Positions 7,648 through 16,598 of a DNA stretch of 64,000 bases are shown piece by piece (within the stretch, counting starts at the first letter, position 1; the number at the start of each line of letters is the position of its first letter). Below the pieces are notes generated by a model that saw only the letters and a list, made by a program, of their open reading frames with translations, was not told the DNA's origin and ran no database searches. A program made the translations under genes and the position numbers. Source of the stretch: Streptomyces sp. WMMB 322 (GTDB taxonomy: Bacteria; Actinomycetota; Actinomycetes; Streptomycetales; Streptomycetaceae); NCBI RefSeq assembly GCF_900090145.1, contig NZ_FMHI01000010.1, forward strand, positions 124,001-188,000. Direction: 5' to 3'.

Positions 7648-8853
7648 TCACGGCGTGAGGCCCTTCGTGCACGATCCGGACGGTGTGCGCTCCGGCGACG
7701 AGCACTGCACCTCGTCGTACGAACCGAGCGTGATCGCGGCGAAGTTGGCCAGCGAGTCGGTGCCCGGGGCGAGGTAGCCGGTGTGGCCGCCGGCCCGAGC
7801 GGAGGAGACGACACGCGCGCCGAAGCTCTCCGACGCCGGGTCCGCACCGTGCCCGAGGCCGAAGACCTCCACGTTCGGCACCCTGCCGATCCAGTCACCG
7901 GCGTCGCGGGCCGCCCAGACCCGCAGGGGAGTGCCCAGCTCCCCGACGGAGCCGGCGTGCATCCCGGGCGAGCCGAAGACGATCAGGTCGGAGGCCTCGC
8001 GCCGCGTCAGGTGCCCGGCGGCCCTCCCGCACACGACGGAGCCGTAGCTGTGGCACAGCACCGTGGGTGCGGGAGCACCCGTGTCGGCGAGCCCTCGAAG
8101 GAAGCGCTCCAGCCGGGGAGCGCCGGCGGCGGCGAGGCGACCCGTCGCCGCGTCCGGTCCCAGCCCGACGGGTGTCGTGTAGCCGGACCAGGCGATGACG
8201 GCCGTGCGGGTGCCGGGTTCCGCGGCCGTCATGCGGGCGCGCAGAGAGGCGGCCATGCCCGCCGGAGTCCCGTATCTGTTGGGGCCGTTGCTGTCGTACG
8301 TGGCCAGGTCGATGTCCGATCCCGGCACGAAGACGGCTGTGCGGTCCGCTCCTTCCAGGTCGCCGTACACCTCCGCGATCTGGCCGCGGCCCCGCGGGTC
8401 GAAGGCGAGGATCCGGCGCTCCCGGCCGAGGAGCCGGGCGTACCGGTCGGCCTTCGCCCGCGCGAGCTGCCGGTCCTGCGGCGTACGGGAGGGATCGGCG
8501 GCGCGTGCACGCTCACGCGCGCGTTCGGCGCGCAGGGCACGGCGGTTGGCCGCGTATCGCAGCGCCGTCGGCGCGCCGTCGAGGTTGCCGGTCACCAGCG
8601 GGTGCCGGTGGACGAGGGCGTCCCGTTCCCCCGGCGTCAGCCCCGCGAAGAAGGCGGCGATACGGGCCGGCCGTGCCGCCGGGTCGGGGAGGGGGCGGCC
8701 GAGGGTGTGTTCGTCCGCGCGCCATGAGTCCGCCCCCTGGGGCGGACCGGTGACGGCCTTCTGCGTCGATCCGGCCGCCCAACCGGCGGTGGCCGCGACG
8801 ACGGTGACCGTGAGTGCGGCCGCGGTCAGTGCCCGCTTCAGACGGCGCTTCAT
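7648..8853 (-). CDS. secreted DUF1023 alpha/beta hydrolase
   Basis: This 401-residue protein of the actinobacterial DUF1023 alpha/beta hydrolase family starts with an export signal (MKRRLKRALTAAALTVTVVAA). The nucleophile elbow is CHSYGS near 280, and the C-terminal HGADP and GHTGYL motifs probably hold the acid and histidine. Substrates of this family are not established. The ATG at 8853 has a strong GGAGGGAG Shine-Dalgarno. A paralogue sharing CHSYGSVVCG and GLGHGADP lies at 12457-13701, and a two-component system and a DUF4429 gene sit between the two. Confidence 0.85.
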   Translation of the reverse strand: MKRRLKRALTAAALTVTVVAATAGWAAGSTQKAVTGPPQGADSWRADEHTLGRPLPDPAARPARIAAFFAGLTPGERDALVHRHPLVTGNLDGAPTALRYAANRRALRAERARERARAADPSRTPQDRQLARAKADRYARLLGRERRILAFDPRGRGQIAEVYGDLEGADRTAVFVPGSDIDLATYDSNGPNRYGTPAGMAASLRARMTAAEPGTRTAVIAWSGYTTPVGLGPDAATGRLAAAGAPRLERFLRGLADTGAPAPTVLCHSYGSVVCGRAAGHLTRREASDLIVFGSPGMHAGSVGELGTPLRVWAARDAGDWIGRVPNVEVFGLGHGADPASESFGARVVSSARAGGHTGYLAPGTDSLANFAAITLGSYDEVQCSSPERTPSGSCTKGLTP

Positions 8854-8959
8854 CCCCGTACTCCCTCCGTCGGCCGCCGGAGGGACCGGTGGCCTGTCGG
8901 GAGGAGAGTCGGACGGGCGTGTGCGGCCTCACGTCACACCGGGGAGCCAACTCCCGCGT

Positions 8960-8973
8960 GATACCGGGGTATC
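8960..8973. promoter_or_regulatory. 14-bp palindrome between response regulator and DUF1023 gene
   Basis: A perfect palindrome, GATACC-GG-GGTATC, sits in the 159-bp gap upstream of the DUF1023 hydrolase and after the response-regulator stop. It could be an operator for the hydrolase, possibly for the adjacent NarL-type regulator, or a short structural element. No direct evidence favours either. Confidence 0.3.
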
Positions 8974-9012
8974 GGCATGCCCTCCGGGAGGAGGAGACGG
9001 GCCGCGGGAGGG

Positions 9013-9720
9013 TCAGGCCTCGCCCGGGGAGATCAGGCCCGATTCGTACGCGAAGATCACGGCCTGCGCGCGGTCGCGCAGCTGAAGCTTCGTGAAGATC
9101 CGGCTCACGTGTGTCTTGACGGTCTGTTCGGCCAGCACGAGGACATCGGCGATCTCGCCGTTGGACCGGCCGCGGGCGAGGAGTTCCAGCACCTCCGTCT
9201 CACGGTCCGTCAGCCCGTTGAGCCGGAGGCCGCGCGACGCCTGCGGCGCGGGCCGCTGCCTGGCGAAGTCGGCGATGAGCCGCCGGGTGACCGAGGGGGC
9301 GAGCAGCGCCTCGCCCTCGGCGACGATCCGCACGGCCGCGATGAGATCGGCGGGCGGTGCGTCCTTCAGCAGGAATCCGCTGGCCCCTGCGCGCAGGGCC
9401 TCGTAGACGTAGTCGTCCACGTCGAAGGTGGTCAGCATCAGCACCTTGGGCCGGTGGGCCTTTCCGTCGCCCCTGCCGGCGCGGGCCCGGGTGCCGTCGT
9501 CCGTTCCGAGCAGCCGCCTGGCGGCCTCCAGCCCGTCCGTCTCCGGCATGCGCACGTCCATGAGGACCACGTCGGGGTGCGTGCGCCGGCACAGTTCGAC
9601 GCCCTGCGCCCCGTCCGCGGCCTCGCCCACCACGTCGATGTCGGACTGTGCGGCGAGGAGCGCGGCGAAGCCCGCACGCACCATGGCCTGGTCGTCGACG
9701 ATGATCACGCGGGTCGTCAT
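9013..9720 (-). CDS. NarL/FixJ-type response regulator
   Basis: This 235-residue response regulator has a receiver domain with acidic pocket IIVDD (9-10), phospho-acceptor Asp55 in VVLMDVRMPETDG, and Lys in FLLKDAPP. A Gly/Arg-rich insert near 74-85 lies in the receiver. The LuxR-type helix-turn-helix at ~170-225 reads LTDRETEVLELLARGRSNGEIADVL. Its ATG overlaps the histidine kinase stop as ATGA (9717-9720), so the two are translationally coupled. It is presumably phosphorylated by that kinase. The target genes are unknown. Confidence 0.95.
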   Translation of the reverse strand: MTTRVIIVDDQAMVRAGFAALLAAQSDIDVVGEAADGAQGVELCRRTHPDVVLMDVRMPETDGLEAARRLLGTDDGTRARAGRGDGKAHRPKVLMLTTFDVDDYVYEALRAGASGFLLKDAPPADLIAAVRIVAEGEALLAPSVTRRLIADFARQRPAPQASRGLRLNGLTDRETEVLELLARGRSNGEIADVLVLAEQTVKTHVSRIFTKLQLRDRAQAVIFAYESGLISPGEA

Positions 9721-11231
9721 GAGGGCTCGGGGTCCTTCCCGGTCGGTTGCGCGGGGAGCAGCGGGATGCGGGCGGCGACGCGGAAGCCGCCGTCGGGGAG
9801 GTGCCCGGTCTCGAGCGAACCGCCGATGAGCCGGACGCGTTCGCGCATGCCCACCAGGCCGTGTCCGGTGCCGGCGGTCTCCAGGGGCGGGCCCGCGGAG
9901 CCGGCCGCGGGGCCGTTGACGACGAGGACCGTCAGACGGGCGGAAGCGGAGTCGCGGCTTCGCCCGGCGCGCCTGCCGCTCCTGCGGCCGGTCCCGTCGC
10001 GTTCGCCGTTCCCGCCGCTCGTGCTCCCCTCCCCGCTGGTCACCGATACGCGGACGGTGGCGCCCGGCGCATGCCGTACGACGTTGGCGAGCGCCTCCTG
10101 CACGATCCGGTACACGGACAGCTGCACCGCCTGCGGCAGCCCGGACAGCCCTTCCTCCACGGACAGTTCGGTGGGCACGCCCGCCCGTACGGTCGCCTCC
10201 GCCAGCTGACCGATCCTGTCCAGGCCGGGCTGCGGTGCCCGCTCGCCGTGCGACTCCTCGCTGCGCAGCACACCCAGCAGCCGCCGCATCTCCGTCAGCG
10301 ACTCGCGGGCCGTCCCGGCGATGGAGCCGAACTCCTCCCGCGCCTGCGGCGGCAGCCCGCTCAGCCGGTACGGCGCGCTGTCGGCCTGCACGGTGATGAC
10401 GGACATGTGGTGCGCAACGACGTCGTGCAGCTCACGCGCGATACGGGCCCGCTCCTCCAGCAGCGTGCGGCGGGCGCGTTCGGCCTCGCTGATCGTCTCC
10501 TGCTCCGCGAGGCGACGCTGAGCGTCCCCCCGCTCGCGTACCGCGCCGCCGAGCAGCAGCACGATGCCGCTGAGCACCGTCATGAGCACGTTCGTGCCGT
10601 CGCTGCGCTCCGGTGCGAGGAAGCCGAGCGCCAGCGAGAGCACGAGGGTGACCGACCAGACGGCGATCAGCGTGCGCCGCCGCTCGCGCAGCGACAGGGC
10701 CAGACACAGCGCCAGATAGCCGATGATCTGCGCGGGCGGCCACGGCCACGAGTTCTCCACGGGCGAGGTGAACAGCAGCAGCAAGGCGCCGACGGTGTCC
10801 GCGACGATCACGATCCACCAGGCCTGGAGCGGCCGTGTGACGGCCAGGAGCAGGGGGCCGGACTGCGTGAGGGCCAGCGAGACCGCCACAGGGCCCGGGA
10901 GTGCGTGCTCCTGTGACAGCACGTCGGAGGTGACCGGGATCAGCACCGCCACCAGTCCGAGAACGAGCACGTACGCCCATCGCCGTCCCCGGCGCCGGGA
11001 CTCGGGGCCGGGCGGACGCGTGTCCGCGCTCGCGGGCGTGGTCAGGGCCTCCCAGAGCAGGTGCAGCCCGCGCTCGGCCGCCTGCACGGGCGCGGAGAGC
11101 GGCTTCGCCGGACCGTGTGACGGCGCGCGTGACGGCTCGTGGGGTGGCTCGCGTGGTGTTTCGCGGGATCGCCCGCGTGACGGCTCGCCGGGCGGGGAGC
11201 CCGGGTGTCCCGGAGCGTCTGAGGCGTTCAT
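9717..11231 (-). CDS. two-component sensor histidine kinase (HisKA_3)
   Basis: This membrane sensor kinase of the NarX/DesK group has 504 residues. A Pro/Arg/Ser/His-rich cytoplasmic head (about 1-60) precedes about six membrane helices (90-240). The dimerisation/phospho-acceptor box is ARELHDVVAHHMSVITVQ, with N-box EALANVVRHAPG and G-box GTGHGLVGMRER. A low-complexity Gly/Ser/Arg insert splits the ATPase domain near 410-430. I chose ATG 11231 (MNASDAPG); an in-frame ATG 14 codons upstream is less likely. It shares a 4-nt overlap with its response regulator. Confidence 0.93.
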   Translation of the reverse strand: MNASDAPGHPGSPPGEPSRGRSRETPREPPHEPSRAPSHGPAKPLSAPVQAAERGLHLLWEALTTPASADTRPPGPESRRRGRRWAYVLVLGLVAVLIPVTSDVLSQEHALPGPVAVSLALTQSGPLLLAVTRPLQAWWIVIVADTVGALLLLFTSPVENSWPWPPAQIIGYLALCLALSLRERRRTLIAVWSVTLVLSLALGFLAPERSDGTNVLMTVLSGIVLLLGGAVRERGDAQRRLAEQETISEAERARRTLLEERARIARELHDVVAHHMSVITVQADSAPYRLSGLPPQAREEFGSIAGTARESLTEMRRLLGVLRSEESHGERAPQPGLDRIGQLAEATVRAGVPTELSVEEGLSGLPQAVQLSVYRIVQEALANVVRHAPGATVRVSVTSGEGSTSGGNGERDGTGRRSGRRAGRSRDSASARLTVLVVNGPAAGSAGPPLETAGTGHGLVGMRERVRLIGGSLETGHLPDGGFRVAARIPLLPAQPTGKDPEPS

Positions 11232-11293
11232 CGCGCAGCCAGGGTATGCGGTGGTCACGGGCCCGCACGTCATACGTGGGTACCGGGTGCACC

Positions 11294-11309
11294 CCCTACG
11301 TCAGTAGGG
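11294..11309. promoter_or_regulatory. inverted repeat upstream of the histidine kinase
   Basis: The dyad CCCTAC-GTCA-GTAGGG lies 63 bp before the kinase start, in the only non-coding stretch ahead of the two-component operon. Its position suits an operator for autoregulation by the NarL-type regulator, but that is inference from position only. Confidence 0.35.
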
Positions 11310-11450
11310 CGCGGCTCCCGCCGACGCAGGCCACCGCGCCCGCCGCGCCGGAGGGGCGCCGCCCTCCGTGCCCGTCGGAGCAGCGGTCCTCCGCCCCGCC
11401 GTGCGTGCGCGGCCACCGCGGCCGGGGTGGCACAACGGGACGCCGCGCGC

Positions 11451-12344
11451 TCACAGTTCGGCGAGCAGGTCGGCCTTCTTCTTCGCGAACTCGTCCTCCG
11501 TCACGAGACCTGCCTCGTGGAGTTCCCCGAGGTGCCGTATGCGCTCGGCGATGTCCGCCGGATCGGCGCGCCCGGCGGAGTGCCCGGACCGGGACGGACG
11601 GGACGGCGGCGAGGTCTCGGGAAGGGCAGCCGGCTGGGCCGCCCGGACGGCCTCCAGCACCGAGGCGGCGAACGGCAGCGACTCGTGCACCAGCCCGTAG
11701 CCGATGCCGAAGACCACCGACGCCGGGTCCTTGTCGGGTTCCCGGTTCTCCGGAGGCCTCCCGCCCCGCGGCGTCACACGCAGATGGCCGCTCGCGATCT
11801 CCGGCGAACGCCATTCGACGTCCTCCAGCTCGCTCACCTGGAAACTCTGGTCGCCCGCCTTCCACTTGCTGGAGGAGGCACCGGTCCAGAACCAGCGGAA
11901 GAAGACAGTGCCGCCGTCGAAGGACGCCTTGCCGTCGTAGGCCTTGAAGCTGTGCGGAGGCTCGGGGGCGGCGACGAGATGGTGCTCGGCGGGCTTGTCG
12001 GCGTCCGCGCCCAGGGCCGCGCGCAGCTCGGTGGCGTAGTAGTCGGCGAGCGTCTCGCGCTCGGCGGGCAGCACCAGACGGTAGGGATCGCAGCCTTCCT
12101 TGAGCTGGCCTGCGGCGGCCTCGATCAGCGGGTCGGCGCCCGCGCGGGGCTCTGCGCGCAGTACGACGGTGCCGCGTCTGCCGCCCGGGCCGAGCTCGAC
12201 GCTGCTCAGTGCCTCGTACGGGACGCGCCGCTCTCCGAGCACGTGGAAGAGCTTCGGTGTGCGGATCCCCCGTTCGAAGCGGATGAGCACGGAGTCGGCT
12301 TCGAACTCCCAGGCGGAGTGAATTCCAGCCAGTACGTCACCCAT
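11451..12344 (-). CDS. DUF4429 protein with C-terminal SHOCT domain
   Basis: This 297-residue soluble protein contains two DUF4429 units (about 10-95, DSVLIRFERGIRT, and 110-200, FDGGTVFFRWFWTG). A short linker leads to a SHOCT tail, IRHLGELHEAGLVTEDEFAKKKADLLAEL. SHOCT tails are common oligomerisation elements; DUF4429 has no known function. I chose ATG 12344 (MGDVLAGIHSAWEF), which matches the N-terminus I remember for streptomycete homologues; ATG 12353 is an alternative. There is no operon partner. It lies between the two-component genes and the second DUF1023 hydrolase. Confidence 0.82.
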   Translation of the reverse strand: MGDVLAGIHSAWEFEADSVLIRFERGIRTPKLFHVLGERRVPYEALSSVELGPGGRRGTVVLRAEPRAGADPLIEAAAGQLKEGCDPYRLVLPAERETLADYYATELRAALGADADKPAEHHLVAAPEPPHSFKAYDGKASFDGGTVFFRWFWTGASSSKWKAGDQSFQVSELEDVEWRSPEIASGHLRVTPRGGRPPENREPDKDPASVVFGIGYGLVHESLPFAASVLEAVRAAQPAALPETSPPSRPSRSGHSAGRADPADIAERIRHLGELHEAGLVTEDEFAKKKADLLAEL

Positions 12345-12456
12345 GCGGCCCATCGTATGCGCGCGGCGCCCGCTCGTCCCCCTCCTCGACGCTACGCGCG
12401 TAATGGGCCGCATTTCCGGGGCATATGCATGCCCGTGCGAGAAATGAGCCGCGACG

Positions 12457-13701
12457 TCAGGCGGTCTTGACGGGTGTCCCGATGCAGCCGGGGTCGCTCG
12501 TCGCGCAGCTGATCGTCTCGTACGAACCTGTCGCGATCTCTGCGAAGTTGGCCAGGCTTCCGGTGCCGGGAACGTAGTAGCCGGTGTGCCCGTACGCGCC
12601 GTCGGCGGAGAGCCTGCGCGCCCCGAAGGCGGGGGAGACGGGGTCGGCCCCGTGACCGAGGCCGCCGACCTCCATGTGCGGCACGTCGGCGATCCAGTCG
12701 TCCCTGTCGCGGACGGCCCAGATGTTGGCGTCGGTGCCCAGGTCGTCGGCGTGGTCCACGCGCATGCCCGGGCTGCCGGAGACGGCGATGTCGGTGACGC
12801 GCGGCGGCAGCCTGTCCGCCGCGTCGCCGCACACGACCGAGCCGTAGCTGTGGCAGAACAGGGCGATGTGCGGGTTGCTCAGGCTCTGCACGAAGTCGGT
12901 GAGCCGCTGCGCCCCCTCCTCGGCGAGGTTGCCGGAGGCGGCCTCGACGCCGAGACCGGTCGGTGCGGTGTAGTCGGCCCAGGCGATGGTCGCGGTGGAG
13001 GCGCCCGGCGCCGCGGTGCGCTGCCGCTCCTGGAGGGCGCGCGCCATGCCGGAGGGCGCGGAGTAGGGGTGGTCGGTCTTCTCGAAGGTCAGCAGGTTCG
13101 TGTCGACGCCCGGTACGACCACCGACACCCGCCGCGCCCGGTCCAGATCGCCGAAGACCTCCGCCGCGCGGCCGCCGCCCGTCGGGTCGAAGGCGAGGAT
13201 CCTGCGTCCGGGTTCGAGCATGGACTCGAAGCGTTCCATGCGGTGTCGCGCGGTCTGGCGTCCGTCGTCGGTCAGCCGCTGGTCGTGCATGCGTTCGCGT
13301 TCCACGTCCCGGGCCTCGGTCAGAGCCCTGTGGTTCGCGTCGTAGCGCAGTTGAAGCGGAGCGCCGCCCAGATTCCCCACGACGAGCGGATAGCGCTCCG
13401 CCAGGCGCTCCTGCTGACCGGCGGTGAGCGAACGGAAGAACCGGGCGACCGCTCCGGGCTTCTCGTCCGGGCCGGGCAGCGGGCGGCCCGCGACGGAACC
13501 CTTCTCCCAGGCCAGCAGGCTCGCGGCGTACGGGCCGGGCGTCCCCTCGTGCTCACGGATCGCCGTCCAGCCGGTCGTCGCCAGCAGAACCAGCACCACG
13601 GCCAGTGCGAGCACCGTGCGCCAGAAGGCCGTGCCCGGGGCTCCCACGGAAGGGAGGCCTGGTCCGGACAGCGGGTTGCTGAGGGCCTGGAAGGAATTCA
13701 C
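12457..13701 (-). CDS. DUF1023 alpha/beta hydrolase, membrane-anchored
   Basis: This 414-residue paralogue of the 7648-8853 product begins with a single hydrophobic helix (TVLALAVVLVLLATTGWTA, ~29-47) that may serve as signal anchor. The nucleophile elbow is CHSYGS (~288). The acid/His regions are conserved (GLGHGADPVSPAFGAR, YGHTGYYVPGTGSLANFAE). Two Cys near the C-terminus (ISCATSDPGC) match the pair position in the paralogue and may form a disulfide. It starts at GTG 13701 with no convincing Shine-Dalgarno. The substrate is unknown; an extracytoplasmic lipase/esterase role is a guess. Confidence 0.83.
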   Translation of the reverse strand: MNSFQALSNPLSGPGLPSVGAPGTAFWRTVLALAVVLVLLATTGWTAIREHEGTPGPYAASLLAWEKGSVAGRPLPGPDEKPGAVARFFRSLTAGQQERLAERYPLVVGNLGGAPLQLRYDANHRALTEARDVERERMHDQRLTDDGRQTARHRMERFESMLEPGRRILAFDPTGGGRAAEVFGDLDRARRVSVVVPGVDTNLLTFEKTDHPYSAPSGMARALQERQRTAAPGASTATIAWADYTAPTGLGVEAASGNLAEEGAQRLTDFVQSLSNPHIALFCHSYGSVVCGDAADRLPPRVTDIAVSGSPGMRVDHADDLGTDANIWAVRDRDDWIADVPHMEVGGLGHGADPVSPAFGARRLSADGAYGHTGYYVPGTGSLANFAEIATGSYETISCATSDPGCIGTPVKTA

Positions 13702-13884
13702 TGGGCAGCAACCCTAGGAGACGGGGTCGGGTGCTCGTGTGCGCCGTGACCCATCTCACGTTTCGGCATGCCTGATTGGGTCAGTTTCGGGCGGGCCTGT
13801 GGCTGTCGTGCTCTTGCGGGCGTACGAGGACGTTCCCGCGGGTGCCTTGCCGCGGGCAGGCCGCGAACCCGCCTGCCGTGCAGA

Positions 13885-14577
13885 TCAGTTGGAGGAGCCC
13901 GCCCCCGGAGCTCCGGGGGGTGAGGCCCGGGGTGCGCGCGGCGGCCGGCCGGGATCGCCCCAGTCCTCGGAGAGGGCGGGGCCCAGCTGGTCCACGTACG
14001 ACTCGACCATGTGCTGGGCCGCGGCCACGGTGATGTCCCCGCCGAAGCTCCAGCGGCGGAAGGCGGCGCGCATCACACCGGAGAACGCCGCCACGAGCAC
14101 TCGCGGTCTGGCGTCGCCGTCCGGGTCCACGCCCTCGCGCCGCGCGATCTCGGCGGCGAGCCGTTCCTCCATCTCCACGGCGTGACGGAGTTCGACGGCC
14201 ACGAGGGAGGGGGTGGTCTCGATGATCTGCCACATCCTCATGTAGAGCGACAAGGGCACGATCTCCTCGATGGCCTCGCCGATGCTCTCCCACGTCTCGT
14301 CCAGCGTGCTGCGCAGCACCTCCACCGGGGATTCGTCCCCGGGCGGCCGCGTGCGTACCGCCTCCACGTACCGCTCCGAGACGAGCGCCTGGAGGAAGAA
14401 GGCCACTTCCTCCTTGCTTGTGAAGTAGCGGAAGAAGGTGCGCTGGGAGACGTCGACGGTGGCGACGATCTCGTCGACGGTGGTCTCCTCGTACCCCTTC
14501 GCGACGAAGAGCTCGCAGGCGGCGCGGACGAGCGAGTCCCGGGTGCGCTGCTTCTTCCGCTCACGCAGACCGGTCAC
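13885..14577 (-). CDS. TetR-family transcriptional repressor
   Basis: This 230-residue TetR regulator has the N-terminal helix-turn-helix ELFVAKGYEETTVDEIVATVDVSQRTFFRYFTSKEEV (~20-60) and a divergent ligand-binding domain. I place the start at GTG 14577 (MTGLRERKKQRTRDS), because GGGAGG lies at ideal spacing; GTG 14586 would sit directly against that Shine-Dalgarno. A Pro/Ala/Gly-rich tail follows. It is divergent from a DHA2 drug exporter with 218 nt between, the classic arrangement for a drug-responsive repressor acting on that pump. Confidence 0.93.
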   Translation of the reverse strand: MTGLRERKKQRTRDSLVRAACELFVAKGYEETTVDEIVATVDVSQRTFFRYFTSKEEVAFFLQALVSERYVEAVRTRPPGDESPVEVLRSTLDETWESIGEAIEEIVPLSLYMRMWQIIETTPSLVAVELRHAVEMEERLAAEIARREGVDPDGDARPRVLVAAFSGVMRAAFRRWSFGGDITVAAAQHMVESYVDQLGPALSEDWGDPGRPPRAPRASPPGAPGAGSSN

Positions 14578-14759
14578 TTCGGCCACCTCCCAGTGGTTCG
14601 CCGCTGATCCCTCCAGCGGCAGGGCATGTACGGACCGGACGCTGCCGCGGCCGGTGCCGAGGACGTGGTGCTCCGGACGAGGCTCTTCCGTCTCCGGCCG
14701 GGGTCACGGGTTCCCCGCCGGATGTGAGCAGCCTGACATCTACAGACGAATAATTTTGT

Positions 14760-14789
14760 TTGTCAATTGTCAGCGACTGTCATTAGTCT
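14760..14789 (+). promoter_or_regulatory. promoter of the DHA2 exporter, probably leaderless, with TGTCA repeats
   Basis: The -35 TTGTCA (14760-14765), an 18-bp spacer and the -10 TAGTCT (14784-14789) place transcription start on or beside the exporter ATG (14796). The spacer carries further TGTCA copies (TTGTCA-ATTGTCA-GCGAC-TGTCA), direct repeats that may be the TetR operator. The region is strikingly AT-rich for this genome. Confidence 0.6.
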
Positions 14790-14795
14790 CGCATC

Positions 14796-16433
14796 ATGAG
14801 CTCCCAGACCAGCACAGCCACGGGCCGGGCCGCGGAACCGCCCGGTCCGCGAGAACCAGGCATACCAGGCGCAGCGGGCGCACCGGAACCTCGATCGGGT
14901 GTCCGCGGCCACCCGTGGCTGACCCTCGTGACCGTGGCCATCGGCATCACGATGGTCGCCCTCGACGGGACGATCGTCGCCATCGCCAACCCGGCCATCC
15001 AGAAGGACCTCGGAGCTTCGCTCGCCGACGTCCAGTGGATCACGAACGGATATCTGCTGGCGCTCGCCGTCGCCCTGATCACCGCGGGCAAGCTGGGTGA
15101 CAGGTTCGGTCACAGGCAGACCTTCCTGATCGGCGTCGTCGGTTTCGCCGCGGCCTCCGGAGCGATCGGCCTCGGCGGCAGCGTCTCGCTCGTCGTCGCC
15201 TTCCGCGTGCTGCAGGGCCTCTTCGGGGCCCTGCTGATGCCGGCGGCGCTGGGTCTGCTGCGCGCATCTTTCCCCGCCGAGAAGCTGAACGCCGCCATCG
15301 GCGTCTGGGGCGCGGTCATCGGCGCCTCGACCGCCGCGGGGCCCATCGTCGGCGGCCTCCTCGTCGAGAAGGTCAACTGGGAGTCGGTCTTCTTCATCAA
15401 CATCCCGGTCGGCCTCGCCGCACTGGTCATGGGGCTGTTCATCCTCCGCGACCACCGGGCGGAGAAGGCGCCGCGCTCCTTCGACATACCGGGCATCTTG
15501 CTGCTGTCCGGCGCGATGTTCTGCCTGATCTGGGCGTTGATCAAGGCTCCGGACTGGGGCTGGGGCGACGCGTCCACACTGGGCTTCCTGGGCGGTTCCC
15601 TCGTCGCGTTCCTCGTCTTCGGACTGTGGGAGTCGAGGGCGAAGGAACCGCTGGTTCCGCTCAGCATGTTCCGCTCGGTCCCGCTGACGGCCGGGACGGT
15701 ACTGATGGTGCTGATGGCCTTCGGATTCATGGGCGGCATCTTCTTCGTCACCTTCTACCTCCAGAACGTGCACGGGATGTCGCCCGTGGACAGCGGGATC
15801 CGGCTGCTGCCGCTCACGGCGATGATGATCGTCGCCTCGCCCCTGGCGGGCGGGCTCATCTCCAAGGTCGGGCCGCGCGGACCCCTCGTCGGCGCCATGA
15901 TGATCGCCGCGGTCGCCATGTTCGGTCTCTCGACGCTGGACGCGGACAGCGGCGCAGGCATCACCTCCCTGTGGTTCGCCCTGCTGGGTCTCGGCCTCGC
16001 CCCGGTGATGGTCGGTGCCACCGACGTCATCGTGGGGAACGCGCCGCTGGAGCACTCCGGCGTCGCGGGCGGGCTCCAGCAGTCGGCGATGCAGGTGGGC
16101 GGAAGCCTCGGCACCGCGGTGCTGGGCGTCGTCATGGCCACCCGGGTCGACGACGCACTGCCGGAGAAGTGGGCGGACGCCAAGCTGCCGCCGCTGCCGC
16201 CCGGGCAGGCGGACAAGCTCGAAGGGGCCGCCGAGGTCGGCGTGGCGCCCCCGGCGCCGGCGGGCACGCCCGCGCAGATCGCCGAGGCGATGAAGGAGGT
16301 CGTGCACGACTCGTTCATCTCGGGGATGGGGCTGGCCTTCACGTGCGCCGGCGTGGTGGCGGTGTTCGCCGCGGGGGTCGCCTTCTTCACCAAGCGCGGC
16401 TCCAACGACGCGGGGCCCTCCGTGCACGTGTGA
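14796..16433 (+). CDS. MFS drug exporter, DHA2 (EmrB/QacA) type, 14 helices
   Basis: This 545-residue proton-driven multidrug exporter is in the inner membrane. It shows the DHA2 layout of 14 hydrophobic helices and motif A (GKLGDRFGHRQTFL) between helices 2 and 3. Asp in TM1 (VALDGTIVAIANPAI) is the family's conserved membrane acid. A cytoplasmic Pro/Ala insert lies before the last helix (LPPLPPGQADKLEG). A divergent TetR gene and a promoter with TGTCA repeats suggest induction by substrate. The substrate is not readable; streptomycete members often export antibiotics or biocides. Confidence 0.94.
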   Translation: MSSQTSTATGRAAEPPGPREPGIPGAAGAPEPRSGVRGHPWLTLVTVAIGITMVALDGTIVAIANPAIQKDLGASLADVQWITNGYLLALAVALITAGKLGDRFGHRQTFLIGVVGFAAASGAIGLGGSVSLVVAFRVLQGLFGALLMPAALGLLRASFPAEKLNAAIGVWGAVIGASTAAGPIVGGLLVEKVNWESVFFINIPVGLAALVMGLFILRDHRAEKAPRSFDIPGILLLSGAMFCLIWALIKAPDWGWGDASTLGFLGGSLVAFLVFGLWESRAKEPLVPLSMFRSVPLTAGTVLMVLMAFGFMGGIFFVTFYLQNVHGMSPVDSGIRLLPLTAMMIVASPLAGGLISKVGPRGPLVGAMMIAAVAMFGLSTLDADSGAGITSLWFALLGLGLAPVMVGATDVIVGNAPLEHSGVAGGLQQSAMQVGGSLGTAVLGVVMATRVDDALPEKWADAKLPPLPPGQADKLEGAAEVGVAPPAPAGTPAQIAEAMKEVVHDSFISGMGLAFTCAGVVAVFAAGVAFFTKRGSNDAGPSVHV

Positions 16434-16518
16434 CGGGGGCGGCTCGCCCACGGCGGGGGAGTGCGCACCTCCGGGCCTCGACCCCGCGCGTGAGCTCGGG
16501 GGTGAGCTTCGAAGCGGC

Positions 16519-16570
16519 AACTTCGGGCAGTGAACCTCGGGCAGTGAACTTCGGGCAGTGAACTTCGGGG
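16519..16570 (+). repeat. 14-bp tandem repeat, ~3.7 copies
   Basis: The unit AACTTCGGGCAGTG is repeated at 16519, 16533 (one change), 16547 and, partially, 16561. The last copy runs into the left arm of the terminator. It lies after the exporter stop and is non-coding as far as can be seen. Confidence 0.8.
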
Positions 16571-16598
16571 CGGGACGGTCGCCGGCCGTTCCGCCCCG
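16566..16598 (+). terminator. hairpin after the exporter gene
   Basis: A 13-bp stem (16566-16578 with 16586-16598, one G-U pair) closes a 7-nt loop. No U-run follows, as is usual in streptomycetes. It is positioned to end the DHA2 exporter transcript. Confidence 0.7.
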
